NCBI GenBank assembly: GCA_033065855.1
Contig: JAVXUO010000708.1
Coordinates: forward strand, 143,501-207,500
Source: Escallonia rubra
Lineage: Eukaryota > Streptophyta > Magnoliopsida > Escalloniales > Escalloniaceae
Reading direction: 5' to 3'
Length of the DNA stretch: 64,000 nt
A program made the position numbers and the translations under genes. Numbering within the stretch: position 1 is the stretch's first letter; each line of letters starts with the position of its first letter. Positions 33,252 through 45,337 of the stretch are shown here, one piece after another. The notes below the pieces were generated by a model. It was not told where the DNA came from, did not search any database, and was given only the letters and a program-made list of their open reading frames with translations.

Positions 33252-36025
33252 AGCGGAAAAGACACAAACCCAATGCATCCTAAAATTCCAACTGCTTGTT
33301 TTCTTCATGAAGAGGAATATATCTACGTTTCAACGTCATGAGTGTTAATCAAAGTTGAGGAATCAATGAAAAAGAAGGCCCCTCATTTGTTGATTATGGG
33401 CAACAATTAACGGTAACCAAGGCAAAGGGCACTACCATAACCCAACCGTTGCCATTGTAGACACAACAGCTTTCTGGGCCATTCTCTAGCATCAAATGGT
33501 GCCTGATAATGGAATCGTCTTATTATGCTATGGCATAGAAGGTAAGGAAAATCAAAGGAGCAGCACTATCACGTAAACGACACCGCACACCTTGGCAACC
33601 GCCTGAACCTTCCAAAACCCAATCAATTTATCTGGTTTTAAGTCGGATAAAACATTCAGCCAACACAAAATTTCAAAAGCTGGATTATTTAGTGCTTAGT
33701 GGGTCCAATTTCAGGGATTTTTCTCACAATCATCTTCATATTCCTGTAAATCAGGAGTGTAGCATTGCATCCATGGTTGACACTATGGTAGGATTCCTCT
33801 ACTTTGCCCTTGCCCTTGGCATGTTCCCCCCCCCCCCTCTTTGTAATTTTTTTCATTTTTATGTCCTTACCTTTTCTGTTGAGATTTATATGTAAATCTC
33901 AAGGATTGTTCTATTATTTAATCTAATTGAGAGCTTAAATAAATGTGCACATAGGAGCCTTTGTCTTCATCTTCTTTGGCAGAACTTGGAGGTGTGTTGG
34001 CCACTTCAATCCTAATTTAAACTCAAGTGACAGTGGTGCTTGCGGCAACCATTTGAAGCGGTGGCTTGTTCATGATTGAATTGCCAATATTTTGGCGGCA
34101 TATGGCTGGAACAACAAGGATTTAATTACCGTTTCTTCATGGAAAGGCGCCAAGCCGTTTCATTTGATTTCCGGTATAAAGAAGCCGAACTGGAGGATTG
34201 AGACTGTTGTTGTGCAATGGGCATTGTACTTGCCTCTTCGAAGAGGTGTTATCTGTTTTTCTACTTGTGGTTTTTCTATTCATATATATACCAATGTTTG
34301 GCCAAGAAGAAGATACATGTATTTTGAAATTTCACACACAAACAAAGTATTTTCCTGAAAAATTCAGATTGCTATCTTAATCTCCCAAAATCTATCTACT
34401 ACTGTTTGTAAAGATTTTTGGAGATCTTCGATATTGTGAATCGCAGTTCTTTTCAGGTTTTGTTGTATCATGGGAACGAATTTGCCTTCGACCCATTAAC
34501 AATACAACAATATCTTTAGATACGGGTCAAAGCCTTTTGTTTTGTTCCATTTTCCAACAATTTTTCTCAATATTTTCTCATTGCTTTTAGCTTCAAGAGC
34601 AACCACTAGCCATTTCCTTGCAACCTTAATGTTATACTGTCGATTAAACTACAGATGACTACCATTTCAACACCATTTTACTTGATTAGAACACATTTTG
34701 AAGTACATGCTTTGGCAAGTTATTTTGTTCACCACTCATATTCGATGAAATTCCTAACTGAGGTTTGCTTTGTCGGTTCGTCTTCTCTTTACACATAATC
34801 ATTAATCACTCTATTCGCATACATGTCTTTACGTTAAAATGCTCTTATATTTTCACAAATGCACATTCTTGATTGCATGTGTACAAATAGACAAAGCTCA
34901 TTCGATGCACACAATTTCTTCTCCATCGATACCTCTTGCAATTTGTAGTTGATTAACTTTTGTGTCTATGCTTTTTTCTTCATAATCTCAAAATTTTATT
35001 AGTGCAATACCTTGAGAAGCGGAATTGGGATACCAACTAAATCCCTTAGTTTTATTATTTTTACTTATACGAAGATCATTTCTATATGGTTAATCAATTA
35101 ATATTTGAGTATATAACGTGTATATCATGTAATCGCCTTGCAATTTTTATGTATGTTACAGATTGACTCTTTACTACGGCAGCATGTGAATAAGATACAT
35201 ATGTTACGTTTAGCTATATCCCTATTGTATCGAGTATTTCTTTCATTTCAGGTTCATTCTTCCTCCATATTTGTATATTTGTAGAAAAACATTTCATAAA
35301 ATAATTGAAGCCATAATTGACTATTTTGTTGAATACAACTTTACGAAGATCAGAAACTCATTGCTTAGGCATCTTGCTTTGCTTTCTATCACAACACTTC
35401 AAGAGTAATTCTCTCATTATGCTCAAGCTTGTAACTCTGAATATATGTAGGCGAAGCAAGGGCTAACTTAATGACTAGAATAGAACATTGTCTTAAGTAA
35501 TAGAGAGAAAAAACAGATTAGATGTAATAGAATAAAGAAAGCCCCCTAAAGAAAGAGCTAGCATCTAATTAGAGTGTCCCGTAAATTTGGGTTGATCAGT
35601 CTGAAGGTTTTGAAGAAATTAGGAAAATGAGAGAGAGAGAGCGCAAACTCGAAAGTCTACATTTTGTTGTAGCATGGTTACTATTAGGACGGATTTCGAT
35701 AATTAGTCTGAGAAACCTATCTACCGACTCTCAAACTCAGTAGATCTAGAGCACTAATAATATTTAAGATGATCACGGTTTATAGTCTCCAATGTTCAAT
35801 TTCTTTTCTCCAAGTCTTTTGAATGGTTTGGATCTTAAATGCCGGCTCTTATTTTATGAAGGTTGAAAATTATTCTCTTTTTTTCCCCTCCTAGGTGACT
35901 TTAACGGTAAAGCATCATTGCTTTACTTTTTTTCACATAACTATTAATGTTTCGTAATAGAGAATACTAATTGACGAACCATTTTTGTTAGAAAGCCACG
36001 TGCAACGCACGTGGAAAACAACTAG
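32930..36025 (+). mobile_element. Non-autonomous Helitron in the spacer upstream of SDR unit C
   Basis: The 5' end is TCTCTCTATCTTAAAAGTG; the 3' end is CTAG (36022-36025), preceded 7 bases earlier by a perfect hairpin CCACGTGC-AAC-GCACGTGG (35996-36014, 8-bp stem, 3-base loop). It lies exactly between A and T (AATAA|TC...CTAG|TAATAA), with no duplication. Two other copies of the spacer (36525-36540, 37010-37030) show the empty site as an uninterrupted AAT run. All four Helitron hallmarks (TC start, hairpin, CTRR end, A/T insertion) are met. No Rep/helicase frame is inside; the interior has no gene I recognise, apart from short open frames at 34092-34380. Confidence 0.9.
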
Positions 36026-37440
36026 TAATAATAATTGTCCTAAAAGTCCACAAAATGGACGTTTTCTTAAGCTAATTATCATTGTTTGGCTTAGAAGGTC
36101 TCTTTCATCTTCTGCTGATTAGTGAGCTGCTAAATTTTTATAGACGCGTTTTTATTTTTGTAAGTGCAATTCATCTGGTGATTAGTAGGCTGCTAAAATT
36201 CTTACAGGTACGTCTTTTTTTTATAAGTGAAATTAATCTGGTGATTAGTGAGCTGCTAAAATTTTTACAGGCGCGTTTTTGCAGTCGAGAAAAAAAATAT
36301 GCACCTCCTATTTATCTATCTACATGTATCGAGAAAAAATACATATGTTTGTGAAAAAATCTTTGTAAGGAATGAACGAGCATGAAGAGTTTTACTTGTT
36401 CACAAATTGTTAGCCTATCATATATCAAGTATTCTAGTGAGATAATTTGTTAGTCAACACAAGTTATCTTAGGTGGCCTTTGTGTACTATTTTTGTACAC
36501 TACACACGCTAATTAATAATAATAATAATAATTGTCCTAAAAGTCCACAAAATGGACGTTTTCTTAAGCTAATTATCATTGTTCGGCTTAGAAGGTCTCT
36601 TGCATCTTCTGCTGATTAGTGAGCTGCTAAATTTTTATAGACGTGTTTTTATTTTTGTAAGTGCAATTCATCTGGTGATTAGTAGGCTGCTAAAATTCTT
36701 ACAGGCACGTTTTTTATTTTATAAGTGAAATTAATCTGGTGATTAGTGAGCTGCTAAAATTTTTACAGGCGCGTTTTTGCAGTCGAGAAAAAAAATATGC
36801 ACCTCCTATTTATCTATCTACATGTATCGAGAAAAAATACATATGTTTGTGAAAAAATCTTTGTAAGGAATGAACGAGCATGACGAGTTTTACTTGTTCA
36901 CAAATTGTTAGCCTATCATATATCAAGTATTCCAGTGAGATAATTTGTTAGTCAACACAAGTTATCTTAGGTGGCCTTTGCGTACTATTTTTGTACAATG
37001 CACGCTAATTAATAATAATAATAATAATTGTCCTAAAAGTCCACAAAATGGACGTTTTCTTAAGCTAATTATCATTGTTCAGCTTAGAAGGTCTCTTTCA
37101 TCTTCTGCTGATTAGTGAGCTGCTAAATTTTTATAGACGCGTTTTTATTTTTGTAAGTGCAATTCATCTGGTGATTAGTAGGCTGCTAAAATTCTTACAG
37201 GCACGTTTTTTATTTTATAAGTGAAATTAATCTGGTGATTAGTGAGCTGCTAAAATTTTTATAGGCGCGTTTTTGCAGTCGAAAAAAGAAATATGCACCT
37301 CCTATTTATCTATCTACATGTATCGAGAAGAAATACATATGTTTGTGAAAAAATCTTTGTAAGGAATGAACGAGCATGACGAGTTTTACTTGTTCACAAA
37401 TTGCTAACTTCATTTACAACCCTAGATCCGACATGGAAAG
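36026..37440. repeat. About 497-bp tandem spacer repeats between SDR units C and D
   Basis: TAAAAGTCCACAAAATGGACG recurs at 36041, 36538 and 37034; the block CAACACAAGTTATCTTAGGTGG at 36455 and 36953, with an earlier copy just left of the Helitron near 32866. Three near-identical units; the first is split by the Helitron. Each combines the sequence upstream of one SDR gene with that downstream of the next. CTGGTGATTAGTGAGCTGCTAAAA recurs as a shorter sub-repeat inside each unit. Confidence 0.9.
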
Positions 37441-37600
37441 ATGAAAAAGAGAGAGATTGACCTTAATAACTCTTTGTGTCTTTATGCACATAAGCATTTG
37501 ACATTATCAGTACGAGGCAAAAGCAAGGAGCTTCAACTATGTAGTTATATACACAAGTATCACTTTATGCATTGCTAGATTTATACAAGAAAGAAGAAGC

Positions 37601-39651
37601 TTATAAATCTTTAGCTCGCGGTTGCCGTAATTTTCTGTTTATCAATGCACGCGTCTGCTTCCAGAGCTGAAGTGCTTCAGATTCATCATTTGCAAGGCTC
37701 GAACAACAACTCTCATTACAGTCTGCAAAGTAACTCCCACTCACCCCTTCTATTTTTTGGCTTAGAGCAACATAGCATGTGGTGGATGCACCCTTTATTT
37801 CAAAACGAAAGTCACAAATATCACAAGAAATTCCAAGGAGGATAAATCAAACATTATCACAAGATATTCCAAGGAAGATGAATCAAACATTTAGAATTAA
37901 TAACCACACTTCATGCTCATCCCTTAAGAAAAAATATTGTCATTCAAAAGTCTTTAGGGAATAATTAAATGCAAGTGGTGAAAAGTCGCGACCACCAATT
38001 TCATCCTTCGTCATGGTTGTTGTATAAATATTCACATGTGAAAGACTTAAACTAAGGGGGTGTAAGTGTATTTATTAACTTGGAAAACTACTTTGCAACC
38101 ACGATATGATTAGTTATTGGTTGTACATCAAACTGGCATTAACTTATGACGGTGCACCAATAATAGCAGTGTCCCCCTCTACTTCTAGTAATTGCACTCT
38201 ACCACCCCTCAGCTTCGAATAATTACACTAAAGCTATTCGTACTTTTAAAAGTTTGGGCAACCAGTTATAAAGCCTCTCTAATATGCTAGATAGATAAAA
38301 GTGGCGTGCTCTTACAAAAAGGTTAACTCTTACCCCATTCATTTAGCAAGACATTTGATGCAACTTTGAATAGGGGGAGAGCAACGCATTAATAAAAACA
38401 AAGTGAACATCGGTCCTAGTAAGTTCTCTATAATTTTCAGTGGAATTAAGACAAAAATCAATTTAGACAGTTCACCTGTGATGTCGATTTCAGCAACTTG
38501 CACGCAACAAAAAATAGAGAATCTGAAAGAAAAACATCAAAGTAAATTAATAGTCTTCTTTGGGCGGGGGGGGGGGGGGAACCAACACGTTGTGTACCAC
38601 TAATGAGTTGTCTATATATAACGCGACCAAAAGTTCTCAACTCATCGCCAATAGATGTTGCAAGTGTGCCGAGTTATTTTTGTAACCTCAAACATGAGCG
38701 ACATTATTTGGGCGTGCCATACGCAACTCTATGTGGCCACAAGTCCTGAAAATGAAACAAAAAGGAACTGCATGCATGCCTGTGATAAAGCCTTTGTGAT
38801 CCCTGATAATTTCAGTTTTCACAATTCCAGGATGCACTGCATTGATAGTTACATTTGCTCTTCTTGCCTGTCAGATCCATGACCAAAACAAAAATAAAAA
38901 ATTCACTATCCATTTAAAAAAATAAATCTGCTTTTAGCCACCTGCTAAATAGGATAATTTTTTTCTGTTATCCTGGTTGTAAGAAGATATCCACAACCCC
39001 CGTATAGCAAACGATTTATAGTCGTTAAATATATTCAGAGACATTTCTGCTAACACTTCAGCGACAAATTTTAGCAGTATTTTTTTAGCGTTACTAAACA
39101 AAGACACTAAAGACATACAACGACACTTAATTATCGCTATACAGAGGGTTGCAACTATCTTCCTACAACTCAAGCAGCAGTCAAAGATTTGCCGCTACAA
39201 AAAATCCTTTTCAAGAGATGTAATATATCAGTCTACCTTCAGCTGTCTAGCCAGTTCCTTGGCATGCAATATGTTGGCCAATTTAGATTGAGCATATGCA
39301 CGAGTGCCACTATATCTGTAAAAATCCAACTACAGTTAGAGTTCCTTGACATGCAATATGTTGGCCAACTTAGATTGAGCATATGTATGAGTGCCACTAT
39401 GTCTGTAAAAATCCAACCACAGTTAGCTTCCTTCGACGTTATGGGTAAATGTGCATCAAAAAGCTACTCATCGAACCGTTATGAGAGTTGAAATTATATG
39501 CAGAATTGATCCTATTTATAAAGTTGCACAACGTGAGGCAGAAGAAAATTTACTCGTTTATAGTGATCTTGCTTTCACAAAGAGTTACCATATTCTTTAA
39601 TTTGTTTTTGTCGTGAAGGATATTACTTTCAAATTTGTGAAACAATGACAA

Positions 39652-39682
<31 letters not shown>

Positions 39683-42168
39683 GTGACCTTAATAAAAAAG
39701 CTTTCTTACTTGTTTGGTTGGAGCATTTGGTTGAAATAGAAATTATCTCTTTCCACCCAGCTGTGAATGACAGAAGAGACATTCACTATTCTTCCTTGGG
39801 TGCCCGTTTTTGCTGATGTCTCTATCATTTTCTCCAACAAAAGTTCGGTTAGCAGAAAATGCCCTGCCAAACAAATATCAACAACATATTAAGGTGACCA
39901 ACACAACAACTCATGCAACAATAACTACCCCAAAGGTATAATATATACAAGGAAATGGGAAAAAGATCCAAAGCAAAAGTCATGTTGTTGCTACTTAATC
40001 GCATTTGTAAAAATCTATGTTGAATCGTGTCATTCAAGTCGCACGTTGCTTCCTACTTCATCGTTCTAAACGAAGTTGTAAGAGATGTGAATCTACCTGT
40101 CCAACATATCTTTTTCCGACTTCACTCTTCTCAGAGTGATAACTTGGTTACACAAGTGGTGAAAATATGACATGTCATTGTTGTAATTTGTGCTACTTTT
40201 CTCTAAAATGGGTTTTTTTTTAATGCAATTGACATCCATTGTGCTGCGTTTATCTCACATACGTGAAAAGAAATTCTTTACAACAGTAATAGAACTGCCG
40301 TAATGTAACGATGAATGAAAATTAGCTCTCAGGTAGGATGCTTAGTCTATTAATTGCACTTAGCCTCCATGAGATCTCCCATGCATTCGCATGAGGCCCA
40401 TCAAAACTTGAAAAACTCCAACTCAAGGCCCTGTCCACATGGCTCAAGGTGCAGCCTCCAATATTACTCAAACAAACTGGTGCAGAGTTGAGGATCTTAC
40501 CCAAGTAGTTTGTAGCAAAAGTCATCTCAATTTTGTCTTCAGAAAACTCCAACTTATTTGAGAATTTCCCAGCATTATTTCTGCACAGTGATTTTACATC
40601 CACCATGAGTTTAATCTGTCCCAACCCACAACCACTTCTACATACAACTATACAAGAGAAATAATCTCTAAGGCCAAAAAAGGCATACGTTTAGTACACG
40701 GAAAAAAATATTTGTTATACTATCGCAACTTTGTTGCAGCTAAACTCACATGAGGATGTTAAGGGGCAAGTTCAGAGATAAGAACTCTGAACAAAATCTC
40801 TTGATCGAAGCAAATGAGCTCAAATCAATCTCCAACAATATTATCTTAGCTTCTGGACTCTCCTTTTGGATCCTCTCCTTTAGCTGGGCACCCTTCTTCA
40901 AGTCCCTCACCGGAACTACTATTCTCACTCCTCTCTTTGCTAACACCCTCGCCGTCTCTGCACCGATGCCTGACGTTGCTCCTTTTAACATAGGACAAAA
41001 AAAAAGAATTATTTTTGACACGCGTGATTTTCTGTATAACTATATATGCTGTGCATGAAAATGATGTATCATTAACAAATTCATCAAATACCTAATGTAA
41101 AATAATATATACAAGAGATGACATGATTGGATCCCTGGCATTGTCAATCATGTTGAACTAGCCAATGAGGGTCAGGGAGAGCAGTTTAAAGGAGACAAAA
41201 CCGTATCTCTTGCTACTGCCAGAAAGAAACATGCATCATACTTTACATACTTCAAAAGAAAAAAGAAAATTTGCATGTCAGATTTTATCATCATTAATCC
41301 TAAGTATTTTCATTCCCAAATAAAATCCTTAAGAATATAAACTACGATGCCTGAACCAGTTCAACTTGAGAGATATTCATTAAGGAAAAAAAGAGAAGAT
41401 ATATATATAAAATTGAAACCCGGTGCATGGATTTCAATTAACTGAACTGGTAAATCTTCTTGTCACCGTACTCGAATATCTTGCATGGTTTTTGCCTACA
41501 AGGAGAGGGAGTTTGGATGAAGAAAAAGTATAAAGAAGAATAGTCCATAGAAATATTTTCTTTGCTTTGTTTTTTCCTTCTGCCTTTCTTCATGAATCTG
41601 CGTATCTACCACCCTCTCCTCCAAAGAAATTACGCAAAATCCCTGAATACTCAATACTTGTTCCAATGGCAAAGAAGGGAAAGATATCCTTGTAATGGAA
41701 ATACAAGACCTAAGAAGCTAGCAGATGAGAAAAGAAATTTAGCGGATCACAAGACGCACAGATTGTCGAGGATGTCGACTGAAACTTTCACCACGTAAAA
41801 TGAATATTCTTGTTACAAATCCGTTGATACTCAAAATTGTTCCTTCACAGTATTCCAATGAAAAGAAAGTAAAGAAAAACTATGAACAAGAATCAGAACA
41901 TTTACTGGAAATACAAGGCCTAGAAGAAAAAGGGAAATCTGCAACTTGACTACTTGAGAGCTGAGACTCCAGATACACAAACTATGCGCGCCCACACACA
42001 CACACACACTAACTTATGGGACTAACCAGTGACTATTGCAGTTAGATGATGATGAGAAGGAAGAGGGCAAGAACAATCTTGCGTAACTTGCTCAGCTGTT
42101 GAATTTGAACCATAACCACTCGGACCTGCAACACCTGCCAAGTACCTCAGTCCTTCCTTCATAATCAT
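37601..42168 (-). CDS. Short-chain dehydrogenase/reductase, TIC32-like (SDR unit D, intact, 8 exons)
   Basis: Predicted NAD(P)-dependent oxidoreductase of the TIC32-like SDR group; Arabidopsis TIC32 is at the chloroplast inner envelope, but many relatives have unknown substrates, so location and substrate are open. Exons (minus): 42168-42027, 40981-40750, 40580-40501, 39863-39710, 39315-39237, 38867-38780, 38522-38476, 37792-37601; 1014 bases, 337 residues plus stop, all junctions in phase. Motifs: TGATSGIG (47-54, cofactor), NNAG (126-129), NVSSV (179-183, catalytic Ser), YAQSK (210-214, catalytic Tyr/Lys), HPGIVKT after it, and a C-terminal region with ASTTCYVAL. The length is usual for the family. 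Intron 6 uses a GC donor (ACAG|GCATGC). The start could also be the Met two codons later. A second partial copy of exon 5 lies in intron 4. Expression is not shown by sequence. Confidence 0.9.
39324..39408 (-). pseudogene. Partial duplicate of SDR exon 5 inside intron 4 of unit D
   Basis: An 87-base shift separates AAAATCCAAC at 39321 from that at 39408; between them is a second copy of exon 5 (acceptor side, YAQSK-coding part, AKELA-like part) that lacks the final ARQLK codons and the donor. Intact exon 5 is the one nearer exon 6. Confidence 0.88.
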
Positions 42169-42212
42169 GGTCAGCCTGCAACTTACAACCTTTCGCAGCA
42201 AGACTACACAAC

Positions 42213-42228
42213 TATGTATATATATGCT
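42213..42228 (-). promoter_or_regulatory. Putative TATA box of SDR unit D
   Basis: TATATATACATA on the minus strand about 50 bases upstream of the ATG. The distance leaves room for a start site and a short leader. The same place in unit C is an AT microsatellite. Confidence 0.5.
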
Positions 42229-45200
42229 GGGGAGAACACACATGAACATACATACACTTGTACAAGATGCATAAAGGGTTGGTGGTGTTAGCCTATCAAA
42301 TATCCAATTCGAGTGAGATGATTTGTGGACACAAGTTATCTTAGGTGGCCTATAGGCTACCTGATCTTTGTACACATTCATTAATATTGTCCCAAAAGTC
42401 CACTTAAATGGTTTGTTTTCTTTAGCTAATTATTATTGTTTGCCTTACCATCTGTCTTTCATCTTCTAGTGATTACTCAGCTGCTAAAACTTTTACACGC
42501 GCATTTTTGTTTTTATAAGTGAAAATCCTCTGGTAATTAGTGCACTGCTAAATTTTTTACACGCCCGTTTTTGTTGTATAAGTGAAATCCATCTGATGAT
42601 TCTTGAGTCAGTGGTTCGGCAAGAAAGAAAATTGTCGGTGATACCTTTGTTGACATACTTTATAGTTCTAATTTAGCGCCAATTTTTATCATAGTAACCT
42701 TTTTTTTTTTTTTTGGTTGAACGGTTAGGCGTATTTTCGGGTCAGCTTTAGCGTCAATCAAGACTGAGTTTCCTTCGAGGGCGATCTTAAGGGTGCACCT
42801 CCCACATCGATCTAGTACATTTAAAAGAGTATTTTTCGTCCATGTGCTAGCACCAATGTTTGTCATTCCCCGGCAATCTTAAGGGCTCACCCCCCTCATC
42901 GACATGGTGCATTCAGATAAGTATTTTCTCTCCGACTATTGGCCCCGCGGTCTGAAAAGGAGGAGGTTAAGGAAGAGAACAAATCTCCTCTACTACTAGG
43001 CTAATCCCTTGGAGGTAGTTTTTACGTAGTACTAAAGATAGCTGTCATTAGTCAAATAACAAACTAAAAATAAAACAATGTTATGAAGTGCCGAATCACA
43101 CGTGCACATCTACATGAACCTTAATAATTATTGTCTGTTGAGCTAGAAAAAAAGGAGCAACAACTTTGTTTCTCCTTTCTGGGAAAAGGTTGAAAATTAT
43201 CATGAGAAATTGAGAATTAAGCCAAATGGCGAAATAGTTCTTGGGACAAAAGTGCTTTTGGTGCGTGCATGCGACCGTGTCAATCACGTATTCCTCTTTT
43301 TGTCTTTGTGGCCCAAATTCTTGCACCCTTTTCACTTTTGAGAATGATGGTCGGTGTTGGAGGTTTAATGGACCAGAAGAGAGCATTGAGGTTGACTCCT
43401 CAACAATGGAGCTTTGAAATGGCTATGCAGATCGGACCCATCGGTCCCCTTGTTGGTATACAACCTGCCACAGGCTTCATAATTACCTCCCCATTGAAGT
43501 CTCACATGTGAGAGCTTCCTTATTCTGTCACTCGTCGTTTGCTCAAATATGAAGGCAAGAAATGGAAGTGAGATGAGCAAATGTGTCCAAGAAGATGGTA
43601 GCAATTTTCTTGTCATTTGTAACGGATGGGATGCGGGTTTTATCGATGGGGAAGTTTCTCTTGTTCTCGTTTCTTTGAAGGTCTCGTGTGCTCGTGTGAC
43701 CTTCTCATACAAGTAGTGTAAAATCAACATAATTTCTACAACCCATGTCCGCTCTCTAACTTCATACTAATCATTATGAAAATGGTACCAATTTTCAAAA
43801 TTTATTTCTTACCAAAGAAAAACCTCGAGAAAATTTCATCTTTCAAGAACATTGGTATTTTCTATTAATTACATGAAAAATAAAATTCGATCAAAACTAT
43901 ATGAAATTTAAAATTCACCAATTTTGCTTCTTCACCAACTTTTCGACAAAGGTGAACATCAAATCTCTCACTAATTATCCTACACTGATTGGCCGACAAA
44001 CCAACCAAATGGATGAAAAGAGGAACAATGACCTAAACAAAAGCCATAAACACAACTATTAGCTACCTAACCAATGGAAAATGAGCTCCTAAGTTCTGCA
44101 AATATGCCAAGAACCATCAAGAGAGAAAAGGTATAAAGAAGGAAAATTTGTAAGGGACTAACTACCTGAAAACCCTAGGGCCCCAAATGGTACCCATGTC
44201 TCCACCTATCAATGAACTTTCCAACCCATATTAGTGCACTCAACAAAGCTTAAACTCGGTTTGCCGACAAATCCTTATTTTCTTCGAGATAATCATACCA
44301 ACCATTTTCTTGCCATTCAAGAAAATCAAGAGATTTTTACGAACACAAAACCAAATCATACCCTACTAATGCTATCCTCACGTGCTATAAACCAATGGTG
44401 GGATGACACGTGTAGTAGAGCCAATCGCGGAAGATCAGTGGGATCCAAGAGCATTATTGTTAATCCTATCTTAATCTAACTAATAAAGTACAATTAAGTG
44501 GTCGTTGTTTCTTCCTTTACCTTTTAACTAAAATAAGATTTTTGTGGAAAAGGTTGTTTGTCTTCATCTTCTCATGCACCATATTATCAAACCAAAAAGG
44601 AGGGATTTGTGAATTTTGAAATCAGAGTCGAAGGAGAAAGAATGCATATAAAATGACAGTGGTGGGATTACAAGTAGCAGGAGACTTGATTGAGGAGACA
44701 TGTACCTCCCCCTCACCAACATTAGTTTCAGACTCTGTAACTAGAAAAGGATCGAATAAAACTATTCTAACATGTGATGAAGAAAATGGATTACCTAGCT
44801 AGCTAGCTATTGGACTTTGGGTGGTGGGAGGAGGACACAAAGATACTGAGGGGAGATTGTGTTCGTAGACATTAAGTGGTGTTTGCCATGGACATATATA
44901 CTACAAAGGGTTTTCCATTGACAGAAGCATGTGGTATTGCTAGGGTTGGACCTTCCAACAGTTTTTATAGGTGAAGTGGAGAATGATTTGATTTTTTAGT
45001 CTAGGGATCTTTTAGGGTCCAGTATAAGGTGGCCTAAGCCATGTCTCAATGTTGGAAGTTTTGTGTCAAATGTTGACTGTTGAAGTTTATATTAAAGTAT
45101 TCGTGATGTTTATTTTAATGTCTTAGTAGTATGTATATGCATTATGGGGATACTATATACATTGTGGAGATCTCGGGTAGCCATAAACATTTGATTGAGA

Positions 45201-45337
45201 AAAATAATTTGGGGAAAATATCACTGGACCGTTTGAGGTTAAGGTGTAATATCATGCATGCTCGATCATCAATTATATGCTAAACACTAACCTAATGAGT
45301 TCGGTGATATCTTCCCTTAATTTTACCACACACTTAA
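42229..45337. other. Spacer then unassigned sequence
   Basis: 42229-42620 is SDR upstream spacer (shares TTATCTTAGGTGGCC and the GCTGCTAAA sub-repeats with 36026-37440). A T run at about 42705-42718 could be the poly(A) of a short minus-strand retroelement, without other proof. From 42900 to 45337 I see no convincing gene; short open frames at 43269-43730 and 44234-44479 match nothing I know. Confidence 0.5.

Noticed and set aside
36026..37440. CRISPR-like array of repeated units
   Set aside because: Units are about 497 bp of nearly identical spacer DNA in a plant genome, with no short repeat/unique spacer pattern.
42660..42866. Minus-strand Lys-rich frame as a gene
   Set aside because: It runs through a T run (poly-Lys) and has no domain; at most the tail of a short retroelement.
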